From Streptomyces regalis (GTDB lineage Bacteria; Actinomycetota; Actinomycetes; Streptomycetales; Streptomycetaceae), in assembly GCF_001509475.1 (NCBI RefSeq), contig NZ_LLZG01000010.1, positions 1 through 30,812 of the forward strand: a stretch of DNA of 30,812 nucleotides, in the 5' to 3' direction. Shown here in pieces: positions 10,081-16,957 of this stretch (position 1 is the first letter of the stretch; each line of letters begins with the position of its first letter). The notes beneath the pieces are model-generated. The model saw only the letters and a program-made list of their open reading frames with translations, was not told where the DNA came from and ran no database searches. A program made the position numbers and the translations under genes.

Positions 10081-10518
10081 ATGACCGGACGCCTCAACAG
10101 CGCCCAGCCTTATGCCATCGGCCTGTTCCGCATAGTCGTCGGCCTGCTCTTCGCCTGCCACGGCGCCAACTCGCTCTTCGGCACCTTCGGGGGCCAGACC
10201 CTGCAAGCCGGCACCTGGCCCAACTGGTACTCCGCCGTGATCGAACTCGTCGGCGGCAGCCTGGTCCTGCTCGGCCTGGGCACCCGCGCCGCGGCGTTCG
10301 TCTCCTCCGGCGCCATGGCCTACGCGTACTTCAAGGTCCACCAGCCCCAGGCGCTGTGGCCCATCGAGAACAGCGGCGAAGGCGCCGCCATGTACTGCTG
10401 GTCCATGTTCCTGCTGATCTTCACCGGCTCCGGCGCGTTCGGCCTGGACCGGCTGGTCGCCAAGCGCTCCGGAGCACAGAGCAGGACGGCGACCGACCAG
10501 ACGCCGGTGGCGGCCTGA
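10081..10518 (+). CDS. DoxX family membrane protein
   Basis: A 145-residue, four-helix membrane protein. Helices are visible at about 12-32 (IGLFRIVVGLLFACHG), 50-67 (VIELVGGSLVLLGLG), 70-85 and 105-125. The signatures AIGLFRIVVGLLF and PQALWPIENSGEGA are typical of actinobacterial DoxX/SURF4-like proteins. Some DoxX proteins pair with thiosulfate or thiol oxidation systems or oxidative-stress complexes; no partner of that kind is adjacent. The ATG at 10081 follows GAGGGAG. The 90-bp gap after the FAD gene suggests possible co-transcription, and a strong hairpin follows the stop. Confidence 0.88.
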   Translation: MTGRLNSAQPYAIGLFRIVVGLLFACHGANSLFGTFGGQTLQAGTWPNWYSAVIELVGGSLVLLGLGTRAAAFVSSGAMAYAYFKVHQPQALWPIENSGEGAAMYCWSMFLLIFTGSGAFGLDRLVAKRSGAQSRTATDQTPVAA

Positions 10519-10558
10519 CAACTCGGGCCCAGGCCCCCGCCCCGGCTGCCCGTGCGAC

Positions 10559-10596
10559 GGCGCCCGTATCCGCGAGGCTCACGCGGTACGGGCGCC
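10559..10596 (+). terminator. Strong hairpin after doxX-like gene
   Basis: GGCGCCCGTA (10559-10568) pairs perfectly with TACGGGCGCC (10587-10596), with an inner CCGCG/CGCGG pair and a 7-nt loop, followed by GCTTCTC. It lies 40 bp after the DoxX stop. Confidence 0.75.
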
Positions 10597-10803
10597 GCTT
10601 CTCCGGGCTCGCTTCTCTGCACTCGTTTCTCCGTACGTGTTCCCACGGCAGCGGAGTGAACATCCTGTGCCGAACACACGAGCCCCCGATGAATCTCCTG
10701 CCCCACCCCACGCGTACGCTGTATGGCTGTCATAGGCCGCCCCTGCCGCTCCCCCCACGACGTCGCGGCACGGTCTGGCCACGGGGGTAAACGGGGAGTT
10801 GCG

Positions 10804-11424
10804 GTGTTCGAGGGTCTCGGAGACGTGGGTTCGCTGACAGCGGGCCCATGGATCTACGTGGTGGTCGTGCTGTCGGTCCTGCTGGACGTGTTCGTCCCGG
10901 TCCTGCCCAGCGGCGTCCTGGTGATCACGGCGGCGACGGCGGCGGCCGCGGGCTCGGGCGCCGCGACCGGACAGGTCCCCGACGAGGTCCCGGACATCCT
11001 GGCCCTGACGCTCTGCGCCGCGACGGCCTCCGTCCTGGGCGACCTGGTCGCCTACCGTCTCGCCTGGCGCGGCGGCGCCCGACTGGACCGCGCGATCGCC
11101 CGCTCCCGGCGCCTGACCTCGGCGCAGGAACGTCTCGGCGCGGCCCTGGCCCGAGGCGGCGGCGCCCTGGTGGTCCTGGCCCGCTTCGCCCCCGCCGGCC
11201 GCTCGGTGGTCTCACTGAGCGCCGGCGCCACGCACCGCAGCCCTCGCGACTTCCTTCCCTGGTCCGCCCTGGCAGGCGTCACCTGGGCCACGTACAGCGT
11301 GGCCCTCGGCTATTTCGGCGCCCAGTGGCTGGGCGCGACATGGCTGGCGACGGGCGTGTCGGTGGCGGCACTGTTCGCGGCTGGGGCGGGGGCGACGTAC
11401 GTGGTGCGCCGGAAGCCGGCGTAG
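10804..11424 (+). CDS. DedA/VTT-domain family membrane protein
   Basis: A 206-residue DedA (SNARE-associated, VTT) protein. It starts with a re-entrant-type segment LLDVFVPVLPSGVLVITAAT and continues through LGDLVAYRLAWRGG. The family signature RFAPAGRSVVSLSAG precedes SPRDFLPWSALAGVTWATYSVALGYFG and a last hydrophobic helix. DedA proteins are undecaprenyl-phosphate or phospholipid translocases (flippase-like) in characterised cases. The GTG at 10804 has GGGGAG 5-6 nt upstream; the frame opens at ATG 10723 but that codon has no ribosome binding site. The preceding 285 bp hold the DoxX terminator and a possible TACGCT -10 at 10714-10719. Confidence 0.88.
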   Translation: MFEGLGDVGSLTAGPWIYVVVVLSVLLDVFVPVLPSGVLVITAATAAAAGSGAATGQVPDEVPDILALTLCAATASVLGDLVAYRLAWRGGARLDRAIARSRRLTSAQERLGAALARGGGALVVLARFAPAGRSVVSLSAGATHRSPRDFLPWSALAGVTWATYSVALGYFGAQWLGATWLATGVSVAALFAAGAGATYVVRRKPA

Positions 11425-11425
11425 C

Positions 11426-11450
11426 CGTGTGCGGGCGTAACCCGCACACG
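11426..11450 (+). terminator. Perfect 10-bp hairpin directly after the DedA stop
   Basis: CGTGTGCGGG (11426-11435), loop CGTAA, CCCGCACACG (11441-11450) begins one base after the stop codon. It is symmetrical and could also serve the DUF2277 gene arriving on the other strand. Confidence 0.75.
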
Positions 11451-11490
11451 GCATAACCGAACGCAGGCATAACCGAACGCGGGCATAACC
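11450..11490. repeat. Short 16-bp tandem repeat
   Basis: GGCATAACCGAACGC occurs at 11450-11464 and 11466-11480, with a third partial unit GGCATAACC at 11482-11490, between the convergent DedA and DUF2277 genes. The GCGTAAC in the preceding hairpin loop looks like a further degenerate unit. Confidence 0.8.
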
Positions 11491-11532
11491 GCGCCCCGCC
11501 CCGGCAACGCGCCACCCAGGCCTCCGTTGTTG

Positions 11533-11766
11533 CTACCCGGCCTTGCGCGCCGGCGCGGCCCCCCGTACCTCCAGCCCGTCGAGCAGGTCGGCCGTGGCCT
11601 GCGCGATCACATCGACGGCGCGGTCGAAGACCTCCTGGTTGTGTGCGGCCGGAGCCCGGAACCCGGAGACCTTGCGCACGTACTGCAGGGCGGCGGCCCG
11701 GATCTCTTCCTCTGTCGCCTCTTCGGGCAACGCGGGCGGACGAAGCGTCTTGATGCTGCGGCACAT
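11533..11766 (-). CDS. DUF2277 family protein
   Basis: A 77-residue protein beginning MCRSIKTLRPP, the hallmark start of DUF2277, followed by an EEEIRAAALQYVRKVSGFR helix and an alanine-rich C-terminal helix. Sequence and predicted fold suggest a DNA-binding-like helical protein, but no function is established. It is divergent from the ketopantoate-reductase-like gene with an 89-bp shared upstream region, and convergent with DedA. Confidence 0.9.
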   Translation of the reverse strand: MCRSIKTLRPPALPEEATEEEIRAAALQYVRKVSGFRAPAAHNQEVFDRAVDVIAQATADLLDGLEVRGAAPARKAG

Positions 11767-11855
11767 GCCCCACAGTCTCCCTCGGGAAGGGGCCTGTCTG
11801 CCATGATCACGTCGAGGCGGCCACCACAGCGGGGCCGACCGACGAGAGGAATCGC

Positions 11856-12761
11856 ATGACAGCGAACGACCGACTCACCGTGGCGGTACTGGGCCCGGGC
11901 GGCATAGGCGGCCTGCTCGCCGCGCTGCTGTCCAAGGCCGGCCACCGCGTGATCTGCCTGGCCGGCGACGAGACGGCGAGGACCCTGCGTACGACCGGAA
12001 TCCAGGTCCGCAGCGGCCTGTTCGGGGACTTCACGGCCGACGTCGAGACGGACACCGAGCTCCGCGAACCGGTCGACGCCTGCCTGATCGCGGTCAAGGC
12101 CACCGCCCTCGACGCGGCCCTGACCCGCGTCCCGCCCACCGCGCTGGGCGACGCCCTGATCGTCCCCTTCCTCAACGGCGTGGAACACCCGCAGACCCTC
12201 CGCTCCCGCTACCGCCCCGACCGCGTCGCGCCGGCCGTCATCCGCGCCGAGTCGACTCGTGTCGCCCCGGGGCAGATCGAGCACGCCAGCCCCTTCGCCG
12301 AGATCGACCTCACCGGCGACCCGGTCCCCCGCGGCCACCTCGACACCCTCGCCCAGGCCCTCGACGCGGCCGGCCCCACCACCCGCGTCCTCGACGACGA
12401 GACGGCGACGCTCTGGGCGAAGATGTCCTTCCTGGCCCCGTTCGCCTTGCTGACCACCCACCACGCCCTCCCCCTGGGCGACGTACGCACCCGCCACCGC
12501 GAGGAGCTGACGTCCCTCGTCGAGGAAACGGCAGCCGTGAGCCGCGCCTGCGGCGGCCCCGCCGACCCGGCCCAGGCCCTCGCCCGCTACGACGCCTTCC
12601 CACCGAGCACGAAGTCGTCGATGCAACGCGACGCCGAGGCGGGCCGCCCCCTCGAACTGGACGCGATCGGCGGCGCGTTGCTGCGCGCGGCGGAGCGCCA
12701 TGGGCTGTCAGCACCCGTAACGGCCCGCCTTGTACAAGAGTTGAGGACCGCCGCCCACTGA
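11856..12761 (+). CDS. Ketopantoate reductase family protein (2-dehydropantoate 2-reductase-like)
   Basis: A 301-residue NADP-dependent reductase. The N-terminal Rossmann motif is LGPGGIGGLLAALL (residues about 11-24); AVKATALDAAL holds the family Lys and PFLNGVEHP the conserved Asn. The C-terminal helical domain contains PPSTKSSMQRDAEAGRP-type residues (substrate Ser/Asp) and ELDAIGGALLRAAERHG. PanE makes pantoate for coenzyme A, but many paralogues of this family have other substrates, so I leave the gene name off. The ATG has GAGAGGAA 4-5 nt upstream. Confidence 0.9.
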   Translation: MTANDRLTVAVLGPGGIGGLLAALLSKAGHRVICLAGDETARTLRTTGIQVRSGLFGDFTADVETDTELREPVDACLIAVKATALDAALTRVPPTALGDALIVPFLNGVEHPQTLRSRYRPDRVAPAVIRAESTRVAPGQIEHASPFAEIDLTGDPVPRGHLDTLAQALDAAGPTTRVLDDETATLWAKMSFLAPFALLTTHHALPLGDVRTRHREELTSLVEETAAVSRACGGPADPAQALARYDAFPPSTKSSMQRDAEAGRPLELDAIGGALLRAAERHGLSAPVTARLVQELRTAAH

Positions 12762-12831
12762 GCGGGGGCCGCCCACACACCCGTTCGCATGAACCACCCA
12801 AAGGAACTCGCAACCCAAAATCGAACAGGCG

Positions 12832-12837
12832 TAGCAT
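12832..12837 (+). promoter_or_regulatory. Candidate -10 for a leaderless transcript
   Basis: TAGCAT lies exactly 6 nt before the GTG at 12844, where transcription would be expected to begin at the start codon itself. No ribosome binding site is present upstream of that GTG. The -35 region is poor. Confidence 0.45.
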
Positions 12838-12843
12838 TGGCCC

Positions 12844-13188
12844 GTGGCTACGCCCTATGACTTTCCGAGTGACCTCCTCGCCGGTCAGGAGGAGCTGCAT
12901 CAGGTCCGGGCCGAGCTGTCGGCCCTGCTGAAGCGGCTTCCCTGGTCGGTCGTGCCCCTGGACGGATTCAATGACGACAACGGCTGGCGCAAGGTCGAGC
13001 GCCCCGCCTCCCCCGGCTGGACGGAGGACGAGCAGGCCGAGGTGGAGAAGCTGCGGCGCCGCGAGCACGAACTCGCCGTGTTCGTCAGCGGCCACCGCTT
13101 CTGGTCGGAACTCGCCGGGGCGGAACGGATGGACGCCCGCACGAAGCTGAAGCACGCCCACGAGACGCCGGCGGAGGAAGAGAACTGA
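12844..13188 (+). CDS. Small conserved-looking hypothetical protein
   Basis: A 114-residue soluble, charged protein that I do not recognise by function. It is mainly helical: a first helix QEELHQVRAELSALLKRLPW, a Trp-containing loop with GFNDDNGWRKVERP, then a second helix DEQAEVEKLRRREHELAVFV and GHRFWSELAG. Coding bias fits its neighbours. It starts at GTG 12844 with no Shine-Dalgarno sequence and a -10-like hexamer 6 nt upstream, so translation may be leaderless. A strong terminator follows. Confidence 0.75.
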   Translation: MATPYDFPSDLLAGQEELHQVRAELSALLKRLPWSVVPLDGFNDDNGWRKVERPASPGWTEDEQAEVEKLRRREHELAVFVSGHRFWSELAGAERMDARTKLKHAHETPAEEEN

Positions 13189-13191
13189 AAC

Positions 13192-13228
13192 GCAGAGGGC
13201 CCCGACCGTGAACGGCGGGGCCCTCTGC
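13192..13228. terminator. Bidirectional terminator between the hypothetical gene and tRNA-Val
   Basis: GCAGAGGGCCCCG (13192-13204) pairs perfectly with CGGGGCCCTCTGC (13216-13228) around an 11-nt loop. It begins 3 bp after the stop of the plus-strand gene and 5 bp beyond the 3' end of the minus-strand tRNA, so it can serve both. Confidence 0.85.
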
Positions 13229-13233
13229 TGCTG

Positions 13234-13305
<72 letters not shown>

Positions 13306-13389
13306 GAGAACGAGTCGACAGCCTACCTTGCCAGGGGCCATGTCCCGCAAACCCGTATCGCGGACTGTCCGGGAAGTCCGGGGACCCCC

Positions 13390-13430
13390 TGGGGATATCC
13401 CCACCCCGGATCCGGGAGTGACCCGGATCC
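13390..13430. promoter_or_regulatory. Two palindromes upstream of the DUF4097 lipoprotein
   Basis: TGGGGATATCCCCA (13390-13403) is a perfect 14-bp palindrome. Four bases on, GGATCCGGG (13408-13416) and CCCGGATCC (13422-13430) form a perfect inverted repeat with spacer AGTGA. They lie between the divergent tRNA-Val and the lipoprotein gene, about 95 bp before its ATG, and could be operators. Confidence 0.6.
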
Positions 13431-13524
13431 CGCGGCGGGCCCGGGGTCCGTACGGTCGAAGCACCGTCGTAACCCCGGGCCGGCCGCAAAGGCGGGTCCA
13501 GGGAAGTCTCAGGGGGAGATCGTC

Positions 13525-14322
13525 ATGGCCCGTACCGTTCCCGTTCCCGTCCGCGCCGCCCGCGCCGCCCGTGCCTACGCTGTCGCCGGGGCCGTCGTGG
13601 TGCTTCTTGCCGGGGTGACCGCGTGCGGGGCCTCCGCGGGGGATGACAAGGACCCCGAGCACCGGTCCTTCGCGCTGGAGGGAAGGACGCTGACCGTCGA
13701 CTCCGACGACTCGGCGTTGGAGATCGTCGCCGCTGAAGGGAACAAGGCGGGCACGGTCGAGGTCACGCGGTGGTTCGAGGGGTCCGTCGCGGTCGGCTCG
13801 GACCCCAAGGTGACCTGGGCGATGGAGGACGACCGGCTGGTGCTGCGGGAGAAGTGCTCGGGCATGATCGCCAACTGCTCGACGAAGCACCGGATCGAAG
13901 TGCCGCGCGGGGTCACCGTGAAGGTCGAGGACGGGGACGGGAGTGTGCGGGCGCGCGGGTTCCGGGATGCGTTGAGCATTCGTACGGGGGACGGGTCCGT
14001 GCGGGTCACCGACTCCAGCGGTCCGCTGGACCTGAGGACCGGCGACGGCTCCATGCACGTCTCCGACGTCTCCTCGCGCCAGGTGAAGGCGCAGAGCGGT
14101 GACGGCTCGGTGCGGCTCGAACTCGGCACCGTACCGGACCTGGTGGAGACCCGAAGCGGCGACGGCTCGGTGACGATCGAGCTGCCTCGGGCGACGTACC
14201 GCGTGTCGACCGAGACCGGTGACGGCTCGGTGGATGTGTCCGTGCCCCGGGACGACGCCAGCTCCCATGTGGTCTCCGCCCGTACCGGCGACGGAAAAGT
14301 CACGGTGCGAACCGCGAACTAA
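13525..14322 (+). CDS. DUF4097 beta-repeat lipoprotein
   Basis: A 265-residue exported lipoprotein. A basic N-terminus and hydrophobic segment lead to lipobox VTAC with Cys34. The rest is beta-rich and the C-terminal half is built from seven repeats of about 20 residues centred on GDGSV (EDGDGSVRARG, RTGDGSVRVTD, RTGDGSMHVSD, QSGDGSVRLEL, RSGDGSVTIEL, ETGDGSVDVSV, RTGDGKVTV), the DUF4097 right-handed beta-helix/adhesin-like pattern. Such proteins are thought to be envelope-associated; no activity is established. The ATG at 13525 has GGGGAGAT upstream. Confidence 0.9.
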   Translation: MARTVPVPVRAARAARAYAVAGAVVVLLAGVTACGASAGDDKDPEHRSFALEGRTLTVDSDDSALEIVAAEGNKAGTVEVTRWFEGSVAVGSDPKVTWAMEDDRLVLREKCSGMIANCSTKHRIEVPRGVTVKVEDGDGSVRARGFRDALSIRTGDGSVRVTDSSGPLDLRTGDGSMHVSDVSSRQVKAQSGDGSVRLELGTVPDLVETRSGDGSVTIELPRATYRVSTETGDGSVDVSVPRDDASSHVVSARTGDGKVTVRTAN

Positions 14323-14395
14323 CCGGCCCGTGTGTTCGTCCTAAACCGGTGGGAGAATGAACCGGTCAGGGTGAATGACAGCACGGGAGAGGGAT

Positions 14396-15826
14396 GTGAC
14401 GGCGACACCTCCGCAGCCGAACTCGCCGTCAGTGCCGGGCGCGCAGGAACATCCCGCGCGTGACGTCTCGCAGCCCGTACGTCAGGTTCTGCGCGGCTCC
14501 CGCCACGCCCTGCGCGACACCCTCACCCTGGTCTCCGCCCTCCCCCTCGTGGCCGTCCTCGCCCTGCCCGCCGCCTTCGCCGGTGGTGGTACGCGGCGCT
14601 GGTTCGGTGGGCGGGCCGAGAGTCAGCGGGCCGAGGCGCAGGCCGCGAAGGATGCGGCGGCGGCCGCGTTCTACGAGCTGGACACCGCCCAGCGGGACCT
14701 GCGGATCTCGATCGAGACGATCACGGCCGTCGACGACTCCCCCGCCGCCCGCCGCGCGATCACCGACTTCGAGGCACTCGGGCGGCGTATCGACGAGGCC
14801 AGCCACCAGTACATCCAGGCCGTCGACGCCCACGACCTCGACCGCGACGACCTGGAGGCCTCGGCCGCCGCCCGCGCCCGTACGGAGCTGGCGAAGGCCA
14901 AGGACGAGCTGGGGCGGGTCAAGCAGGACCTGGACCGGTTCACGGATGGGCTCGGGCCGCTGCTCGGCAAGGCCGAGACCCAGCTGGCTCGTCTCGCCCC
15001 GGCCGTCGAGCGCGCCCGGCAGGGCCTGCTCGCCGCCTCGAACGCCCTGGATGCCGTACGGGGATCGGGGCTGAAGGCGGACAACCTCGCCACCCGGCTC
15101 GCGGCCCTCGCCCCGGAGCTGACCAAGCTGAACCAGGGCGCGGGGCAGCACGGCGTCCCGCAGACGCTGGAGCGTGCCGAGCGGGTCGCGCGGGAGGCGG
15201 AGGCCGTCCGGGTGGAGGCCGAGCGGCTGCCGGAGAAGGCCGCCGAGATCGATCACCGGCTCGTGTCGCTGCGGACGCGCGCACAGGCGCTCACCACCCG
15301 TGCCGGGCAGGTCGAGCCGGTGCTGAGCGAGTTGCGGCGGCGGTTCACGGCGGCCTGCTGGCAGGACCTGCAGAGCGTCCCGGACCGGGCCGGGGAGAAC
15401 GTACGGCAGGCCGAGCTGAAGCTGAAGGAGGCGCAGGCCGCGCGCGACGAGCAGCGCTGGCCGGACGCCACCGCGCTGCTGTCCACGGTCCGGGCGCTGC
15501 TGAACAGCACCGACGAGTCGGTGTCCGCCGCCGGTGACCGGCTGCGCCGGCTGAACGCCGTGCAGAAGGACCCGCAGCAGGAGATCGACCGGACGCGGTT
15601 CGCGATCCGGGACGCCCAGCGGCTGGCCATGGCGGGCCGCAACACGCCCGATCCGCGGCACGCGCGCCCGCTGGACGACTCCGTCGCCCGGCTGGAGCGG
15701 GCGATCGGCACGCTGGAGGGGCGTCACCCGGACTACTGGCACTTCCTGACCGAGGCGGAGGGGGTGCGGCAGGCGGTGGCCGGGGTGGTCGCGCAGATCC
15801 GTGAGGAGCGCGGGGGCGGGCACTGA
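14396..15826 (+). CDS. Membrane-anchored coiled-coil protein of unknown function
   Basis: A 476-residue protein with a disordered Pro-rich N-terminus, one transmembrane helix (about 43-63, LTLVSALPLVAVLALPAAFAGG) and a long extra-membrane region dominated by Ala/Glu/Arg-rich heptads (from RAESQRAEAQAAKDAAAAAF to the end). This indicates an extended coiled coil, perhaps a scaffold. I do not recognise a catalytic motif. I chose GTG 14396 because GGGAG (14385-14389) lies 6 nt upstream; ATG 14375, seven codons earlier, has weaker context. FmdB follows 18 bp after the stop, with its own -10-like element. Confidence 0.8.
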   Translation: MTATPPQPNSPSVPGAQEHPARDVSQPVRQVLRGSRHALRDTLTLVSALPLVAVLALPAAFAGGGTRRWFGGRAESQRAEAQAAKDAAAAAFYELDTAQRDLRISIETITAVDDSPAARRAITDFEALGRRIDEASHQYIQAVDAHDLDRDDLEASAAARARTELAKAKDELGRVKQDLDRFTDGLGPLLGKAETQLARLAPAVERARQGLLAASNALDAVRGSGLKADNLATRLAALAPELTKLNQGAGQHGVPQTLERAERVAREAEAVRVEAERLPEKAAEIDHRLVSLRTRAQALTTRAGQVEPVLSELRRRFTAACWQDLQSVPDRAGENVRQAELKLKEAQAARDEQRWPDATALLSTVRALLNSTDESVSAAGDRLRRLNAVQKDPQQEIDRTRFAIRDAQRLAMAGRNTPDPRHARPLDDSVARLERAIGTLEGRHPDYWHFLTEAEGVRQAVAGVVAQIREERGGGH

Positions 15827-15832
15827 CGGGGC

Positions 15833-15838
15833 TAACCT
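15833..15838 (+). promoter_or_regulatory. Candidate -10 for a leaderless fmdB transcript
   Basis: TAACCT is followed by exactly 6 nt and then ATG 15845, with no ribosome binding site between. The geometry is the same as for the gene at 12844. The -35 region is not convincing. Confidence 0.4.
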
Positions 15839-15844
15839 GTGCAT

Positions 15845-16063
15845 ATGCCTCGCTATGAGTACCGCTGCCGCAGCTGCGGCGACACGTTTGAACTCAGCCG
15901 GCCGATGGCGGAGTCGTCCGCGCCCGCCGCGTGCCCTGCGGGGCATGACGACACCGTGAAGCTTTTGTCGACGGTGGCCTTCGGCGGCACGGCCGGCGCC
16001 CCCGCAGCGCCCAAGGCGAGCGGCGGGGGCGGTGGGTGTTGCGGCGGGGGCTGTTGCGGTTAG
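15845..16063 (+). CDS. FmdB-type zinc ribbon protein
   Basis: A 72-residue protein starting MPRYEYRCRSCGDTFE, the FmdB/CxxC_CXXC_SSSS signature, with CRSC and, after about 18 residues, CPAGH as the second zinc pair. The C-terminus is Gly/Cys-rich (GGGGCCGGGCCG), also seen in actinobacterial members. FmdB proteins are proposed regulators, but their role is not settled. The frame also opens at GTG 15839 two codons earlier; ATG 15845 gives the family's usual start. Confidence 0.9.
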   Translation: MPRYEYRCRSCGDTFELSRPMAESSAPAACPAGHDDTVKLLSTVAFGGTAGAPAAPKASGGGGGCCGGGCCG

Positions 16064-16112
16064 TCGCCTACGGGGGTGCCGCACGATGCCGTCATGCGGG
16101 TGCAGCGTCGAC

Positions 16113-16152
16113 GTGGCTTGTCGCGCAGTTCCCCGCGCCCCTTAGGGCGTTG
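16113..16152 (-). repeat. Repeat family copy B: short-tail form
   Basis: On the minus strand this reads CAACGCCCTAAGGGGCGCGGGG and then the short tail AACTGCGCGACAAGCCAC. It lies between the convergent FmdB and HAD genes. Its CCC TAA supplies the last sense codon and the stop of the HAD gene at 16142, so the element extends into the coding end. Confidence 0.8.
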
Positions 16153-16957
16153 TCGTGCGGGTTGCCTTCAAGAACTCCCGCAGGATTCGCTCACCCGCCA
16201 GCACACCTCTTTCGGGCAGCGCGCTGATCGCCGGAGCGGTCCACTCCGCGTCGGCCAGTTCACCGTGCCCCGGGCGCCAGCCCCGGTCCGCGGCCAGCAG
16301 CAGGTCGGCGTCCAGCAGGGAGTCTCCGGCGGCCAGTGTCAGATCCGCGCCGGTGCGCCGGGCCACCTCGTACATGGCGGCGCTCTTGGTGAGGGGCTTC
16401 GGGACGGCGTAGATCTTGCGGCCCTGCAAGGACACCGTCCATCCGCGGTTCTCCGCCCACACCGCGAGTTCCTTGACCCACTCCTCGGGCAGCAGCTCGC
16501 GCTCGACGACCAGGTAGGCGAAGAGGTCCTCGGCGATGCGGTGCTTGCGCACCCACGCCGGGGACGCCGTCGCCATGAGGTGGTCCTGGACCTCCGCGAG
16601 CGGCGCGCACTGCTCGGCGAGCCGGGCCGTGACCTGTGCGTGCCAGTCGGGGTCGGAGACGCCGTCGACCAGCAGATGGCCGCCGTTGGCGCAGATCGCG
16701 TACGTGGGTGCCGGGCCCGGCAGGTTGATGCGCTGGTACTGCTTGCGGGTCCGGGTCGTCGTCGGCACGAAGACCGCCGCGTCGCCGAGGTCGGTCAGCA
16801 GCTGGGCCGACGTCTCGGTCATGTACGACAGCGGCTTGCTCTCGTGCACCTCCACGCACAGCAGCCTGGGCGCCCGCGCGTCCGGCATGGTCAGTGCGAG
16901 GGCCGCGGCGGAGTAGATGAGCGTGCGGTCGAGGTCGCTTGCCACCAGAACCGGCAT
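16142..16957 (-). CDS. HAD-superfamily phosphatase of the Ter gene cluster
   Basis: A 271-residue Cof-like HAD enzyme. Motif I is ASDLDRTLIYS (D8, D10); motif II is VPTTTRTRKQYQRI; a C2-type cap spans about 75-190; a Lys is in LTKSAAMYEV; motif IV is LAAGDSLLDADLL. Published comparative genomics of Ter systems places such HAD phosphatases with phosphoribosyltransferases in a predicted nucleoside-like biosynthesis module, where it would dephosphorylate the ribosyl product. Its ATG overlaps the stop of the upstream fusion gene (TGATG), so translation is probably coupled. It is the last gene of the minus-strand operon, and its stop lies within a repeat element. Confidence 0.88.
   Translation of the reverse strand: MPVLVASDLDRTLIYSAAALALTMPDARAPRLLCVEVHESKPLSYMTETSAQLLTDLGDAAVFVPTTTRTRKQYQRINLPGPAPTYAICANGGHLLVDGVSDPDWHAQVTARLAEQCAPLAEVQDHLMATASPAWVRKHRIAEDLFAYLVVERELLPEEWVKELAVWAENRGWTVSLQGRKIYAVPKPLTKSAAMYEVARRTGADLTLAAGDSLLDADLLLAADRGWRPGHGELADAEWTAPAISALPERGVLAGERILREFLKATRTTTP

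Noticed and set aside
11426..11490. CRISPR-like array
   Set aside because: The units are contiguous 16-bp tandem repeats with no unique spacers and no cas genes nearby.
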